From: VAXT01 sp035318925
Lineage (GTDB): Bacteria > Actinomycetota > Thermoleophilia > Gaiellales > Gaiellaceae
NCBI GenBank assembly: GCA_035318925.1
Contig: DATHDS010000044.1
Location: 6,729 to 70,728 of the forward strand
Direction: 5' to 3'
DNA: 64,000 nt
Positions 1-8,825 of this stretch are shown piece after piece (the stretch's first letter is position 1; every line of letters starts with the position of its first letter). Both the position numbers and the translations under genes were made by a program. The notes beneath the pieces were generated by a model. The model saw nothing but the letters and a program-made list of their open reading frames with translations, had not been told where the DNA came from and made no database searches.

Positions 1-95
1 CCGCCCCGCTCGGAGATCGAGAACGCCTTCTGCGCGAGGTCGAGCGCGGCCACCGCGCCTGCGGTGCCGGCCAGCAAGCAAAGAATGCGGATCAC
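1..95 (-). CDS. Partial N-terminus of a possible membrane or secreted protein
   Basis: An open frame runs from a GTG at 95 off the left edge of the window. The 31 visible residues begin MIRILCLLAGTAGAVAAL, a hydrophobic stretch that could be a signal peptide or first membrane helix, followed by DLAQKAFSI. The hydrophobic start and an Asp after it are loosely reminiscent of lipoprotein signal peptidase-like proteins, but far too little is visible to say so. No strong ribosome binding site precedes the GTG. The gene would diverge from the secreted protein gene at 225. Confidence 0.4.
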   Translation of the reverse strand, partial: MIRILCLLAGTAGAVAALDLAQKAFSISERG

Positions 96-224
96 CCCGC
101 AATTATCTGCTTTTCAACCCGGAAAACCAAATGGGTGATTTGCACGATCTTTACAGCTACGAGCGGAATTCGTTTACATCCGTCGCGCTCTTGTGAGTAG
201 ACCCCACAAAGGAGCTCACACAAG

Positions 225-773
225 ATGAAGTCAAGAATCCTGATTGCCGCAGCCCTCGCCGTTCTGGTCGTTCCGGCCGCTTCGTTTGCAAGCGCTCCGA
301 ACGGACAGGACCGCGAGAACGGTGCCCGCGCCTGTCGCGCGCTCCGCACCTCGATGGGCACGGAGCTGTTCCGCCAGAGCTACGGCACGGCGGCGAGCAA
401 CCGTCAGAACGCCATGGGCCGCTGCGTTTCGCAGTGGACGCGGTCCGAGCACCAGAACCGTGTCAGCGCGCGCTCAGCGTGCAGCGCCGAGCAGGCCGAC
501 GCGAACTTCGCCGCCGCGCATGACGGCAAGAGCTTCGCCGAGGTCTACGGCACCGGTCCGAAGCACATGAACGCGTTCGGCAAGTGCGTCTCTTCGAAGG
601 CGAAAGCCGCTTCGGCAGAGGCACAGCTGAACACGGTGAATGCGGCCAACACGTGCAAGGCGGAGCGGAGCCTGGACGTTCCCGCCTTCCGTGCGAAGTA
701 CGGCAAGAACGCGAACGACCGCAACGCCTTCGGCAAGTGCGTTTCGCAGGTTGCGAACGCGCCGGCACCTTAG
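225..773 (+). CDS. Secreted three-repeat, six-cysteine protein of unknown function
   Basis: A 182-residue protein with a clear Sec signal peptide (residues 1 to about 22, MKSRILIAAALAVLVVPAAS then FA). The mature part is three degenerate repeats of roughly 45-55 residues, each with two cysteines (C37/C67, C86/C121, C144/C172) and ending in a motif like NAFGKCVSQ, with an F..xYGT segment in between. The even cysteine count suggests one disulfide per repeat outside the cell. The start is set by AAAGGAG about 10 bases upstream of the ATG. It is monocistronic, with about 330 bases before the next gene on this strand. I do not recognise the family; alanine-rich, hydrophilic repeats make a surface or extracellular role likely, but no function can be named. 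Confidence 0.88.
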   Translation: MKSRILIAAALAVLVVPAASFASAPNGQDRENGARACRALRTSMGTELFRQSYGTAASNRQNAMGRCVSQWTRSEHQNRVSARSACSAEQADANFAAAHDGKSFAEVYGTGPKHMNAFGKCVSSKAKAASAEAQLNTVNAANTCKAERSLDVPAFRAKYGKNANDRNAFGKCVSQVANAPAP

Positions 774-1101
774 GCCCAGCTCTGCGGCTCTAGTTGAGGC
801 TCGTCTCGCCCGGTGTCCGGCGAGGCGGGCCTCGTCCCTTTCGATTTACGGGGTCGAAGGCCCGACGAGACGCCTGGCGAACCGGACTGCCTTGTAACCC
901 GTCCCCGCAACGCCGGCGGCGACGAGGGCGAAGATGTTCGTCGTGACGCAGGTTCGACAGGCGTTGCAGCAGACCGTGGCCATCGGAGCGTGCTCGCCGT
1001 ACTTTCCTGCTGCCTGAGCCAGGCTGCTCGTCCAGATTTGCTTCACGGACCCAGCGTACTGACTGTTAGTGTCGAAACAAGCAAAACAAAGGATTGGGGT
1101 C
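774..1101. other. Intergenic stretch, weak hairpin only
   Basis: There is no plus-strand gene here. A short hairpin at 805-824 (CTCGCC and GGCGAG arms, loop TGT) has no T-run and is at best a weak terminator for the gene at 225. The minus strand carries a possible 45-codon gene described separately. The remainder shows no repeat or RNA gene that I recognise. Confidence 0.4.
846..983 (-). CDS. Possible small cysteine-containing membrane protein (45 aa)
   Basis: A 45-codon frame starting at the ATG at 983. The N-terminus MATVCCNACRTCVTT has four cysteines in a CC..C..C arrangement, followed by one predicted membrane helix (NIFALVAAGVAGTGYKAV) and a basic tail (RFARRL). This composition is more protein-like than the other shadow frames around it, and the gene would be oriented away from the esterase at 1102. 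The ribosome binding site is weak (GGCGAG). It could be a genuine small membrane protein or chance; conservation would decide. Confidence 0.3.
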   Translation of the reverse strand: MATVCCNACRTCVTTNIFALVAAGVAGTGYKAVRFARRLVGPSTP

Positions 1102-2193
1102 ATGCCGCGAGGACTGTTCGGTCGCAGGTCGTGTACCGGTCTCGCGGCGACGACTCTTGCGTTGCTCGCTCTGGCCGGCAGTGCTGGAGCTACAGGTGCT
1201 GAGGATCACGGGCAGTACATCGCGCTCGGTGACTCGATCAGTGCCGGGAACGGCGCGAGCACGGTGTTCAAGAGGTGGGTGCAGCTCTACTACGGGTACC
1301 TCGAGTCGAACGGGAGCGGAGTGACCGACCTCCTCAACCCGAGCTATGCCGGCGCGACGAGCACGGACCTGCGCAATCAAGAGCTCGGGCCGGCTGTTGG
1401 CGCGATCGGCGCCTCCTCGGACACGAAGGCCATCACGATCGACATCGGCATCAACGACGTTCACTCCGATCTGAATTGCCCAACGGCGAACGCGTCGACG
1501 TGTCCGCTCGCGGGCAATCTGCGGTTCATCCTGGACGCGCTGAACACGGCGCTCGCGAACGACCCGGGCGCTGAGACCGTGCAGGTGATGCAGTACTACA
1601 ACTCAGACGTCGGGACACCGAGCGAGAGCGCCACGAGACTGATGTTGCTCGGCAGCGACCTGCGGGTCGATTGCTCCGGTACCGGCGCCGCGCTGGGTCT
1701 CAACGATCTCATCCACTGCATCGGCATCGAGAAGGGAGCGACGACAGTCGACGTTCTGCCCATCTTCGACGCCGCCGGCCAGGCGTATATCGCTGCAGAT
1801 CACATGCACCCGAACGATGCGGGACACCTCGCGATCGCCAACGCGTTCGGCGGCGCTGCCACGCCAACGGCTCCCCCACCTCCACCGTCGGCGCTGACGC
1901 TCAGGGCCACGAAGCCGAAGCTGTCCAGAGCCACTGCGGGCAAGCGGTTCACGGCGTGGATGCTCGTCACGAACGCCGACACGGGCCAGGGAGTCAAGGG
2001 CCGAGTCACCTGCCAGGGAAAGCTCAGCGGCAAGTCCCGCGCCGCGACGAGTCACTCGAGCTCGAGCAGCGGGAGGACGACCTGCACCTGGCAGATGCGT
2101 GCCGGTGTGCACAACAAGCGGTTCACGGGCTCGATCACCGCGAGGTTCCAGGGAGCGAAGGTCAGCCGCTCGTTCGCGACGAAGGTGAGATAG
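1102..2193 (+). CDS. Secreted SGNH/GDSL-family esterase with C-terminal Ig-like domain
   Basis: A 363-residue secreted hydrolase. Residues 1-32 form a signal peptide. The SGNH blocks are all visible: GDSISAG with nucleophile Ser45, GIND with Asn118, and DHMHPN with the catalytic Asp233/His236 pair. This family hydrolyses esters of lipids or acetylated polysaccharides; the substrate here is unknown. After about residue 255 a proline-rich linker (TAPPPPP) leads to a beta-rich C-terminal domain of about 100 residues with two cysteines in a Ser-rich region. I chose ATG 1102 because AAAGGATTGGGG lies just upstream; an in-frame GTG at 1069 would put 11 charged residues before the signal peptide. 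It converges on the small gene at 2205. Confidence 0.88.
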   Translation: MPRGLFGRRSCTGLAATTLALLALAGSAGATGAEDHGQYIALGDSISAGNGASTVFKRWVQLYYGYLESNGSGVTDLLNPSYAGATSTDLRNQELGPAVGAIGASSDTKAITIDIGINDVHSDLNCPTANASTCPLAGNLRFILDALNTALANDPGAETVQVMQYYNSDVGTPSESATRLMLLGSDLRVDCSGTGAALGLNDLIHCIGIEKGATTVDVLPIFDAAGQAYIAADHMHPNDAGHLAIANAFGGAATPTAPPPPPSALTLRATKPKLSRATAGKRFTAWMLVTNADTGQGVKGRVTCQGKLSGKSRAATSHSSSSSGRTTCTWQMRAGVHNKRFTGSITARFQGAKVSRSFATKVR

Positions 2194-2204
2194 GCGGAGC
2201 GAGC

Positions 2205-2429
2205 CTACGCGGCCCGCGCGGGCCTCAGCTTCTGGCGCTTCGTCCTGATCGCCCGCAGGCGCTGGCTGAGCCGGGCCCACGCCCACGGTTCCACTTCCTG
2301 GTAGCGCGCAGCTGACTGACCTCTCGTGGCGGCGAGGTACTCGAACCAGCCGTCGGCTTCCTCGATCAGCAGCAGCTCGTCCGCTTCTCGTCTTGTCGTC
2401 GGCACCAGGGAATCGATTTCCTCGCTCAT
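2205..2429 (-). CDS. Small hypothetical protein (74 aa)
   Basis: A 74-residue acidic-to-basic protein beginning MSEEIDSLVPTTRREADE and containing WFEYLAATRG and VEPWAWARLSQRLRAIR. It is soluble, probably helical, with a basic C-terminus. It lies 54 bases downstream of the cupin gene and could be the last gene of the mreB operon. An upstream in-frame GTG-type start at 2480 would add 17 residues and place it 3 bases after the cupin stop, which would favour translational coupling; I preferred the ATG because the added residues look uncoded. No family recognised. Confidence 0.6.
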   Translation of the reverse strand: MSEEIDSLVPTTRREADELLLIEEADGWFEYLAATRGQSAARYQEVEPWAWARLSQRLRAIRTKRQKLRPARAA

Positions 2430-2483
2430 GCGTGACGATGCTAGGTCCGGGACCGGACGACGGACCCGGTTCGAGACCATCGA

Positions 2484-3071
2484 CTAGGCCAGGCCCTGGG
2501 TCCAGGGGAAGCGATCCCAGTTGGCAGGTCTCCCCGGCTGCCAGTGCCCGAACAGGGCGTAGGCATCCGCGCCGGAGGTCGTCTCGGTCTCGACGCCGGC
2601 TCCGTGGCTGCGGGCGACGTCGGACTCCGGGTAGACGATGGACTTGTCTTTCGTTCGCGCGCCCGTCATGAGAATCACGCAAGGTCGGTCTCCGGCGCCA
2701 ACGAAGACGTGCTCGGTGCCCGGCGGGCAGTGCACGAAGTCCCACGTCCGCAGGGGCCGTTCTTCGCCTTCGACGAGCAAGAGGCACTCTCCGGCGAGGA
2801 CGAGGAAGTCCTCCTGGTTGGACTCGGCGTGGTACATCCCGCTCGGCTTGCCGGGCTCGATCACCTTCAGCGTGATGCCGAGCTCTGTGAACACCTGAGG
2901 CTCGAGGTCGGGGCGAGCGCGAAGAACGCTCCCGCCGGCCTCGAAGACGCAACGGGCCCCGAACGCATCGTTCGTCGTCCAGGCCGCCTGTGCTGCGTTG
3001 ACGACGAACCAGCCGGGGGTCACAGGCGCGAGGCCGGAGCCCACGTCCTCGAGCCGGGCTTCGTCGGTCAC
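2484..3071 (-). CDS. Cupin-domain protein
   Basis: A 195-residue single-domain cupin. Cupin motif 1 is visible as G-MYHAESNQEDFLVLAGE and motif 2 as PPGTEHVFVG, giving His/Glu/His metal ligands. Such small cupins bind a divalent metal and may be isomerases, dioxygenases or sugar-binding sensors; the ligand is not predictable. The C-terminal tail has YALFGHWQPGRPANWDRFPW. It starts with GTG two bases after the rodA stop, so it is translated from the cell-shape operon, though the family has no established link to peptidoglycan synthesis. Confidence 0.85.
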   Translation of the reverse strand: MTDEARLEDVGSGLAPVTPGWFVVNAAQAAWTTNDAFGARCVFEAGGSVLRARPDLEPQVFTELGITLKVIEPGKPSGMYHAESNQEDFLVLAGECLLLVEGEERPLRTWDFVHCPPGTEHVFVGAGDRPCVILMTGARTKDKSIVYPESDVARSHGAGVETETTSGADAYALFGHWQPGRPANWDRFPWTQGLA

Positions 3072-3073
3072 GC

Positions 3074-4240
3074 CTAGCGGCGCCGGAGGCAGATCGACTG
3101 CAGGACGCCGATCGCGAGCAGGTTCGCGATCATCGACGAACCGCCCACGCTCACGAACGGCAAGGGGATCCCGGTGATCGGCGCCATCCCGATCGTCATC
3201 CCCACGTTGACGAAGATCTGGATCAGGAGCATGAACGCGATCCCGCCGGCCGCGATCGCCGAGAAGGCATCGCGCGCGAGCGTGATCACCTTGATCGCGC
3301 GCCAGATCACGAGCAGGTAGAGGAGCAGCAGGATCGTCGCGCCCAGGAATCCGCGCTGCTCGGAGAGCGAGGCGAACGCGAAGTCGGTCGCGTGCTCGGG
3401 CAGGTAGTTGGCGTTCGTCTGCGTCGCGCCGGCGACCCCGCGTCCGGTTGCACCGCCCGCACCGACAGCGGTGATCGACTGCTCGAGGTTGTACGTCGGA
3501 CCGCCCGGGTCCTGCGAAGGGCTCGTGAACCCGGTGATTCGCGCGCGCTGGTAGGGCTTGAGGATGTCGACGCCGATCGAGGGGCCGATCCACAAGACGA
3601 ACACCCCGGCCAACACGGCGCCGCCGACGAGCGCGGCGAGGTGCCCCCAACCCGTGCCGGCAACGAAGAGCACGGCCCCGAGCACTGCGGCGTACACGAT
3701 CGCCGTCCCGAAGTCCGGCTGCAGGAACACGAGCACGATCGGCAGGATCGCGAGCCCGGTCGCGGTCAGCGTCGTCCCTCGCTCGGCGATCCGCTTCCCA
3801 CGCTCGGCGAGGAACACGGCCAGGAAGAGAACGAGCAGAAGCTTCCCGAACTCGGAGGGCTGGAAGCGGAACGGGCCGATATCGATCCAGCGCCGCGTGT
3901 TGCGGACGCTCGTCCCCAGCAGCGGAGTCAGCACGAGCACCGCAATCGTCACCCCGTAGACGACGCGCGCATGCCTCCGCCAGAAGCTGGGCTCGAGGAG
4001 TGTCAGCGCAGCCATCCCGACGACGCCCATCGCCGCGTAGACCGCCTGGCGGGACACGTAGTAGTTCGGGTCACCGGTGACGTCGCTGCGCGTGATTCCG
4101 TCGATCGCCCAGAGCCCGTAGGCGACGAGCCCGCCGACCGCGAGCAGCAGCACCCAGTCGAGGTTGCGCAGGAGCGAGGTCTCGCGCGCGCGGGCGCGGG
4201 GCCGCGCGGAGACTCGTCGTGTGGCTGCGTAGTCGACCAT
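3074..4240 (-). CDS. rodA: RodA, SEDS-family peptidoglycan glycosyltransferase
   Basis: A 388-residue polytopic membrane protein of the SEDS family, the glycan polymerase of the elongasome that works with the transpeptidase PBP2. About ten hydrophobic segments follow a basic cytoplasmic N-terminus (RRVSARPRARARETS). Family landmarks include FRFQPSEFGK in the first half and LPEHATDFAFASLSEQRG, whose Asp is the catalytic residue position of SEDS enzymes. Its ATG overlaps the stop of the PBP2 gene (TGATG), so the two partners are translationally coupled. Length is normal. FtsW is the alternative family member, but coupling to mrdA and mreBCD makes RodA the clear choice. Confidence 0.96.
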   Translation of the reverse strand: MVDYAATRRVSARPRARARETSLLRNLDWVLLLAVGGLVAYGLWAIDGITRSDVTGDPNYYVSRQAVYAAMGVVGMAALTLLEPSFWRRHARVVYGVTIAVLVLTPLLGTSVRNTRRWIDIGPFRFQPSEFGKLLLVLFLAVFLAERGKRIAERGTTLTATGLAILPIVLVFLQPDFGTAIVYAAVLGAVLFVAGTGWGHLAALVGGAVLAGVFVLWIGPSIGVDILKPYQRARITGFTSPSQDPGGPTYNLEQSITAVGAGGATGRGVAGATQTNANYLPEHATDFAFASLSEQRGFLGATILLLLYLLVIWRAIKVITLARDAFSAIAAGGIAFMLLIQIFVNVGMTIGMAPITGIPLPFVSVGGSSMIANLLAIGVLQSICLRRR

Positions 4241-6237
4241 CAGTCCGTACTCGCCGGGTTGACGGTGCTCGCTTTTTTGCCGAAGAAGGACTCGAAAACC
4301 TGGAGAGCCGAGGGCGCGGCCGCCTCGCCGCCGAAGCCGCCGTTCTCGATCACTGCGCAGACGACGAGCGTCGGGGACTCGACCGGGCCGTAGCCGCACC
4401 ACCACGAGGTGTCGGTCAGCACGCCGTTGACGACCTTCTCCGCGGTCCCCGTCTTGCCGGCGATCCCGATCGGGAAGCTGCCGAAGACCGTGGACGAGGT
4501 GCCGAGGGGCGAGTGCGTCGCCCCGTAGAGGCCGTCACGCACGACCTGGAGCGCGGTCGGGTCGAGGTTCAGCTCCTTCGCCGGCGGGTGGAAGCTGCGG
4601 AGCACGAGCGGCTGCGCGGACGGGCCGTTGCCGGGGCCGGGCTGCTCGACGGCGCCGACGATGTGCGGCGTCACGAGCTTGCCGCCGTTCGCGATCAGGG
4701 CGTAGAAGCGCGCCATCTGGAGCGGCGTCACCTGGAGGTCCTTCTGGCCAATCGCGAGCTGGACCGAGTCTCCCGACTTCCAGAGCCGGTCGATCTGCCA
4801 GTTGGTCGGGTCGGTCTCCTTCGTGTAGGTCTTGAGGCGCCACGCGATCGTCGGCACGAGCCCGGCCTCTTCGGGCCCGACGTCGAGCCCCGTCGGCTCG
4901 CCGAAGCCGAAGGTCTTCGCCCACTTCTGGAGCGGCTGGCCTCGGTCCGCAGGCAGGTCGTAGAACATCTTTCCGACCTGGTAGAAGTAGGTGTCGCAGG
5001 ACTGCGCGATCGCCGTCGGCATCGTCATCGCCTGGTTCGCATTCGGGTCCCAGTTGTTGAACTTGTGCCCGTCGATGACGAGGCTGCCCGTGCACTGGAG
5101 CGCGTTGTACGGCGAGAGGATGTGCTCCTCCATCGCGGCGAGCGCGGTCACAGGCTTGAACGTCGAGCCGGGCGGGTAGACGCCGGAGATGGCTCGGTTC
5201 AACGCTGGGAAGTCCGCCTGCTCGGCGGGGCCGGAGTAGATGAGCGGCGCGAGCTGGCTCTTCTTGCGGGTCGTGAAGACGTTCGGGTCGTAGGTCGGGT
5301 ACGACGCGAGCGCGCGGACCGACCCGTCGCGCGGGTCGAGCGCGACGATCGCGCCGGCCTTCGCGTACCAGTTGTGGTTCTTCTGGGCGAGGTTGATGCC
5401 GTCGATCACCGCCTGCTGGGCGGCCCGCTGGAGCTTTGCGTCGAGCGTCAGCCGGACCGCGAAGCCCGGGTCGGGGATCTCCTTCACCTCGACCGGGCTC
5501 GTGGGCCGGCCGAGCGAGTCCACGCGCAGCACGTTGAGCCCGGTCCTCCCGCGCAGGACCTTGTCGAACGAGGACTCGATCCCGCCCTGGCCGATCGTGT
5601 CGCCAAGCGAGTAGCCGCGGAGCTGGTCGAGCTGCGTCGGTGAGATCTCGCCGACGTAGCCCATCACCTGGGCGGCCAGGTCGCCGTAGTGGTACTGCCG
5701 GACGTACGTGTTCGCGATCTGCATGCCCGGGAACTCCGTCTGGTGCTCGTAGAGGTACTGCACCTCGTCCTCGCTGGCCAGCTCCTTGACGGTCACCGGC
5801 GTGACGGTGTCGCCGCGTTTGTTCTTTTGCGCGATCTCCTTCGTCACATCCGCCAGCGGGACGTTGAGGATGCGTGTGAGACGCCGCAGCTCTGCGTAGG
5901 CCCCGTGCTTCGGAAGGTCGGCCGGCCAGATCTTGATCGCAGTCCCGCCCTTGTTGTCGACGAGGATGCGGCCGTAGCGGTCCTTGATCGGCCCGCGCGG
6001 CGCCTCCACGCGGATGTCGCGAAGCTGGTTGTTCTCGGCCGCCTGCAGGAACTGGTTGCCCGAGAGAACCTGGAGAGCCCAGAGCCGAACGAAGAGGACG
6101 GCGAACGCGGTCAGGACGAGGAAGCCGAGGATGCCGATCCGGAAAACGGTCTGCGGCGTCAGGCGGTACGGGGCCTCGGCACGCGGGTCGGGCGGGAGGA
6201 AGCGCCCCGGCCGGTAGGTGCCCGTGCGGCTAGCCAA
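4240..6237 (-). CDS. mrdA: Penicillin-binding protein 2, elongasome transpeptidase
   Basis: A 665-residue class B PBP that cross-links new peptidoglycan during cylinder elongation. A short cytoplasmic tail is followed by one membrane anchor (about residues 33-55). The pedestal/dimerisation region contains RQYHYGDLAAQVMGYVG. The transpeptidase domain shows S358-TFK (SxxK nucleophile), S413-CDTYFYQ (the SxD/N motif in the form typical of PBP2) and K595-TG within IAGKTGTAEK. The gene overlaps mreD by 8 bases and rodA by 1, consistent with co-translation. The length suits PBP2. No LysM or PASTA domain is present. Confidence 0.96.
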   Translation of the reverse strand: MASRTGTYRPGRFLPPDPRAEAPYRLTPQTVFRIGILGFLVLTAFAVLFVRLWALQVLSGNQFLQAAENNQLRDIRVEAPRGPIKDRYGRILVDNKGGTAIKIWPADLPKHGAYAELRRLTRILNVPLADVTKEIAQKNKRGDTVTPVTVKELASEDEVQYLYEHQTEFPGMQIANTYVRQYHYGDLAAQVMGYVGEISPTQLDQLRGYSLGDTIGQGGIESSFDKVLRGRTGLNVLRVDSLGRPTSPVEVKEIPDPGFAVRLTLDAKLQRAAQQAVIDGINLAQKNHNWYAKAGAIVALDPRDGSVRALASYPTYDPNVFTTRKKSQLAPLIYSGPAEQADFPALNRAISGVYPPGSTFKPVTALAAMEEHILSPYNALQCTGSLVIDGHKFNNWDPNANQAMTMPTAIAQSCDTYFYQVGKMFYDLPADRGQPLQKWAKTFGFGEPTGLDVGPEEAGLVPTIAWRLKTYTKETDPTNWQIDRLWKSGDSVQLAIGQKDLQVTPLQMARFYALIANGGKLVTPHIVGAVEQPGPGNGPSAQPLVLRSFHPPAKELNLDPTALQVVRDGLYGATHSPLGTSSTVFGSFPIGIAGKTGTAEKVVNGVLTDTSWWCGYGPVESPTLVVCAVIENGGFGGEAAAPSALQVFESFFGKKASTVNPASTD

Positions 6238-6745
6238 CGAACTCGACCTCCGGGCGCTGGGCCGGCGGGTGGAAGAGGCGCCGGACGAGTGCGAAGACGG
6301 GGAACGCGAGCAGCAGGTTGAGGAGGACGGTCCCGGGCAGCACGTGGACGAGCGCGACGTTGGCGGAGGCCGGCTCGCGGAGCAGATAGTGGAGGATCAG
6401 CGAGCCGACCGAGTAGAGGACGGTGACGACGGCGACGGAGAGCAGCGGCGCGTGGGCGCGGTCGCGTCCGGTCGTCTCGCCGTACCGGCCGATCCAGAAC
6501 CCGGCGATCGTCAGCAGGAGCGAGGTGAACCCGAGCGTGCCGATCTGCGCCACGTCGAGCACGAGCCCGGCCCAGAAGCCGGTGACGGCGCCGAAGATGG
6601 AGCCGTTCGAGAGTGCGACTGCGACGAGGAGGACGAGCACGAGGTCGGGCGAGCCGCCGAGGATTCCGATCGAGGAGACGATCGTCACCTGCACGACGAC
6701 GGCGAAGAAGAAGAGCACCGCCGATTTCGCGACGGCAAGTGTCAT
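6230..6745 (-). CDS. mreD: MreD, rod-shape-determining membrane protein
   Basis: A 171-residue integral membrane protein with five or so hydrophobic segments and little soluble sequence, the expected size and topology of MreD, the polytopic partner of MreC in the elongasome. Sequence identity in this family is low, so the call rests on topology and on its place between mreC (ATGA overlap upstream) and mrdA (8-base overlap downstream). Confidence 0.92.
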   Translation of the reverse strand: MTLAVAKSAVLFFFAVVVQVTIVSSIGILGGSPDLVLVLLVAVALSNGSIFGAVTGFWAGLVLDVAQIGTLGFTSLLLTIAGFWIGRYGETTGRDRAHAPLLSVAVVTVLYSVGSLILHYLLREPASANVALVHVLPGTVLLNLLLAFPVFALVRRLFHPPAQRPEVEFVG

Positions 6746-7692
6746 GGCATTCGCGGCCGCGGCTTGTTGCTGACGAGGACGACCACCGCGTCGATCGAGC
6801 TGAAGTCGACGAGCGGCATCACCTGGACGTCCTGGAACGGGTCGATGTCGGTCTGGCCGACCTTCGTCACGATGCCGATCGGGATCCCCTTCGGGTAGAA
6901 CGACGGCAGCTTCCCCTGCTGGAGGCCGGCGGTCATGACGAGGTCGCCCTCGTTGACCCTCTTGCTCTTGGCCACGCGGTCCAGGAAGAGGACGTCCTCC
7001 GCGCCCTGGCTGTGGCGGACGATGCCGATCGCGCCCGACGAGCGGTCCTTCGCGGTGACCGCGCTCTCCTTGTCGGTGAGGAGGGTGACCTTGGCCTCGT
7101 CGCGGGTCACCTTTGTCACCTGGCCGACGAGGCCGCGGTCGGTGACGACGGCGTCGTAGACGCGGATCCCGCTCGTGCGGCCGGCGGCGATGACCACGGT
7201 CTGGTCGAACTGGCTCGCCGGGTTCGAGACGACGCTCGCCGTGACGGAGTTCGGGAAGTCCTCGGGGAAGCTGGGGCCGCGCTTGTATTTGAGGATGCGA
7301 AGGAGGTTGTCGAGCTCGTCCTTGGCATTCGTGTTCTGGATCGCGAGCTGCTGTGCCTCGCTCAGCTGCTTGCGGAGGTCCTTGTTCTCTGCGCGAGCGT
7401 GGAAGAGGTCGGCAGTCCAGTTGTAGGCGTCCCTGAACGGGCGCGCGACCCGGTCGGCGCCGATCTCGAAGGGGCGCAGCACGCTCGCGCCGTTGCTCTG
7501 GAAGCCGTGCAGTCCGCCGTTCGGGGACTCCCGGAAGTAGACGGTGATCATCGCCAGCGAGGCGAGGATGAGCACGCCGACGACGAGCCGCCGTTTCAGG
7601 GGGCCGGTCGTTTTCGAGGAGTACCGGGGGGCGACAGCGCGCCGAACCGGAGAGCCCAGCGCCGCCACCCGCGCGCTGCGATTCCTAGGCAC
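6742..7692 (-). CDS. mreC: MreC, rod-shape-determining scaffold protein
   Basis: A 316-residue bitopic protein. A basic N-terminal tail (residues 1-33) is followed by one membrane helix (RLVVGVLILASLAMITVYF), a predicted coiled coil (FHARAENKDLRKQLSEAQQL), then the beta-rich extracytoplasmic domain with GIRVYDAVVTDRGLVGQV and SVTAKDRSSGAIGIV. MreC dimers organise PBP2 and RodA outside the membrane. It overlaps mreD by ATGA and follows mreB by 33 bases in the same operon. Confidence 0.95.
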   Translation of the reverse strand: MPRNRSARVAALGSPVRRAVAPRYSSKTTGPLKRRLVVGVLILASLAMITVYFRESPNGGLHGFQSNGASVLRPFEIGADRVARPFRDAYNWTADLFHARAENKDLRKQLSEAQQLAIQNTNAKDELDNLLRILKYKRGPSFPEDFPNSVTASVVSNPASQFDQTVVIAAGRTSGIRVYDAVVTDRGLVGQVTKVTRDEAKVTLLTDKESAVTAKDRSSGAIGIVRHSQGAEDVLFLDRVAKSKRVNEGDLVMTAGLQQGKLPSFYPKGIPIGIVTKVGQTDIDPFQDVQVMPLVDFSSIDAVVVLVSNKPRPRMP

Positions 7693-7725
7693 GGGCTTTG
7701 AGGTTAGCGAACTGAACGGCGAGGC

Positions 7726-8772
7726 TTAACGCCTGTAGCCGTTCCTGCTCCTCGATCTCGACTTCGCAGCCTTCTGCATCACTTCGAGCACTTCGAGACT
7801 GCGGCCGGAGCCGACCGCGACGCAGGTGAGCGGCGATTCGGCGAGCTGGGCCGGCATCTGCGTCTCGTGGCGGAGCCGCTCGTCGAGGCCCGAGAGCAGG
7901 GCCCCGCCGCCCGCGAGGACGATCCCGCGGTCCATGATGTCCGCGGCGAGCTCGGGCGGAGTCTTGTCGAGCGTCGAGCGGATCGCGTCCAGGATCTGGC
8001 CGACGGGCTCCTCGAGGGATTGCCGGACCTCCTCGGAGCTGATGATGATCGTCTTCGGGAGGCCGGTGAGCATGTCTCGGCCTCGGACCTCGGCCTGCAC
8101 CTCCTCGCGGAGGGGGAACGCGGAGCCGATCTCGAGCTTGACCTCCTCGGCCGTCTGCTGGCCGATCAGGAGCTTGTACTCCTTCTTGATGTGGCTGATG
8201 ATCGCCTCGTCCATCTCGTCGCCGCCCACGCGGAGGGACTGCGAGACGACGATCCCGCCGAGCGAGATGACGGCGACCTCGGTCGTGCCGCCGCCGACGT
8301 CGACGATCATGTTCCCGGTCGGTTCGGAGACGGGGAGGCCGGCGCCGATCGCGGCGGCCATCGGCTCCTCGATCAGGTGCGCTTCTCGGGCTCCGGCCGA
8401 AAGCGTCGCCTCTTCGACGGCGCGCTTCTCGACGCCGGTAACGCCGGACGGGACGCAGACGACGACACGCGGATGCGCGAAACGGTGTTGGTGCACTTTC
8501 TGGATGAAGTGGCGGAGCATTTGCTCGGTGACGTCGAAGTCGGCGATGACGCCGTCCTTCAGCGGGCGGATGGCCGAGATTGTGCCGGGGGTGCGGCCGA
8601 GCATGCGCTTGGCCTCGACGCCGACGGCGTGGACCTCGCCCGAGCGCTCGTCGATCGCGACGACCGACGGCTCCGAGAGAACGATCCCGCGGCCGCGGAC
8701 GTAGACGAGCGTATTGGCGGTGCCCAAGTCCACGGCCATGTCGCGACCGCCGAAGCCATTGAAGTAACCCAT
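7726..8772 (-). CDS. mreB: MreB, actin-like cytoskeletal protein
   Basis: A 348-residue actin homologue that forms membrane-associated filaments directing lateral wall synthesis. Recognisable are phosphate-1 (DLGTANTLVYVRG), the phosphate-2 region (NMIVDVGGGTTEVAV), and the adenosine motif (GIVLAGGGALLSGLDERL). The N-terminal MGYFNGFGG may be the short membrane-binding segment. I chose the ATG at 8772 because GGGAGAG sits at a good distance; the ATG at 8781 is only 3-4 bases from it. The frame continues open upstream, but those residues are a shadow of the next gene. It is first in a six-gene operon, so a promoter should lie in 8773-8849, though I see no clear one. Confidence 0.96.
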   Translation of the reverse strand: MGYFNGFGGRDMAVDLGTANTLVYVRGRGIVLSEPSVVAIDERSGEVHAVGVEAKRMLGRTPGTISAIRPLKDGVIADFDVTEQMLRHFIQKVHQHRFAHPRVVVCVPSGVTGVEKRAVEEATLSAGAREAHLIEEPMAAAIGAGLPVSEPTGNMIVDVGGGTTEVAVISLGGIVVSQSLRVGGDEMDEAIISHIKKEYKLLIGQQTAEEVKLEIGSAFPLREEVQAEVRGRDMLTGLPKTIIISSEEVRQSLEEPVGQILDAIRSTLDKTPPELAADIMDRGIVLAGGGALLSGLDERLRHETQMPAQLAESPLTCVAVGSGRSLEVLEVMQKAAKSRSRSRNGYRR

Positions 8773-8825
8773 GAGACCCATGCTCTCCCGACCCGAGTCT
8801 AGTGATTCTGTGGAAAAGGTCGAAG

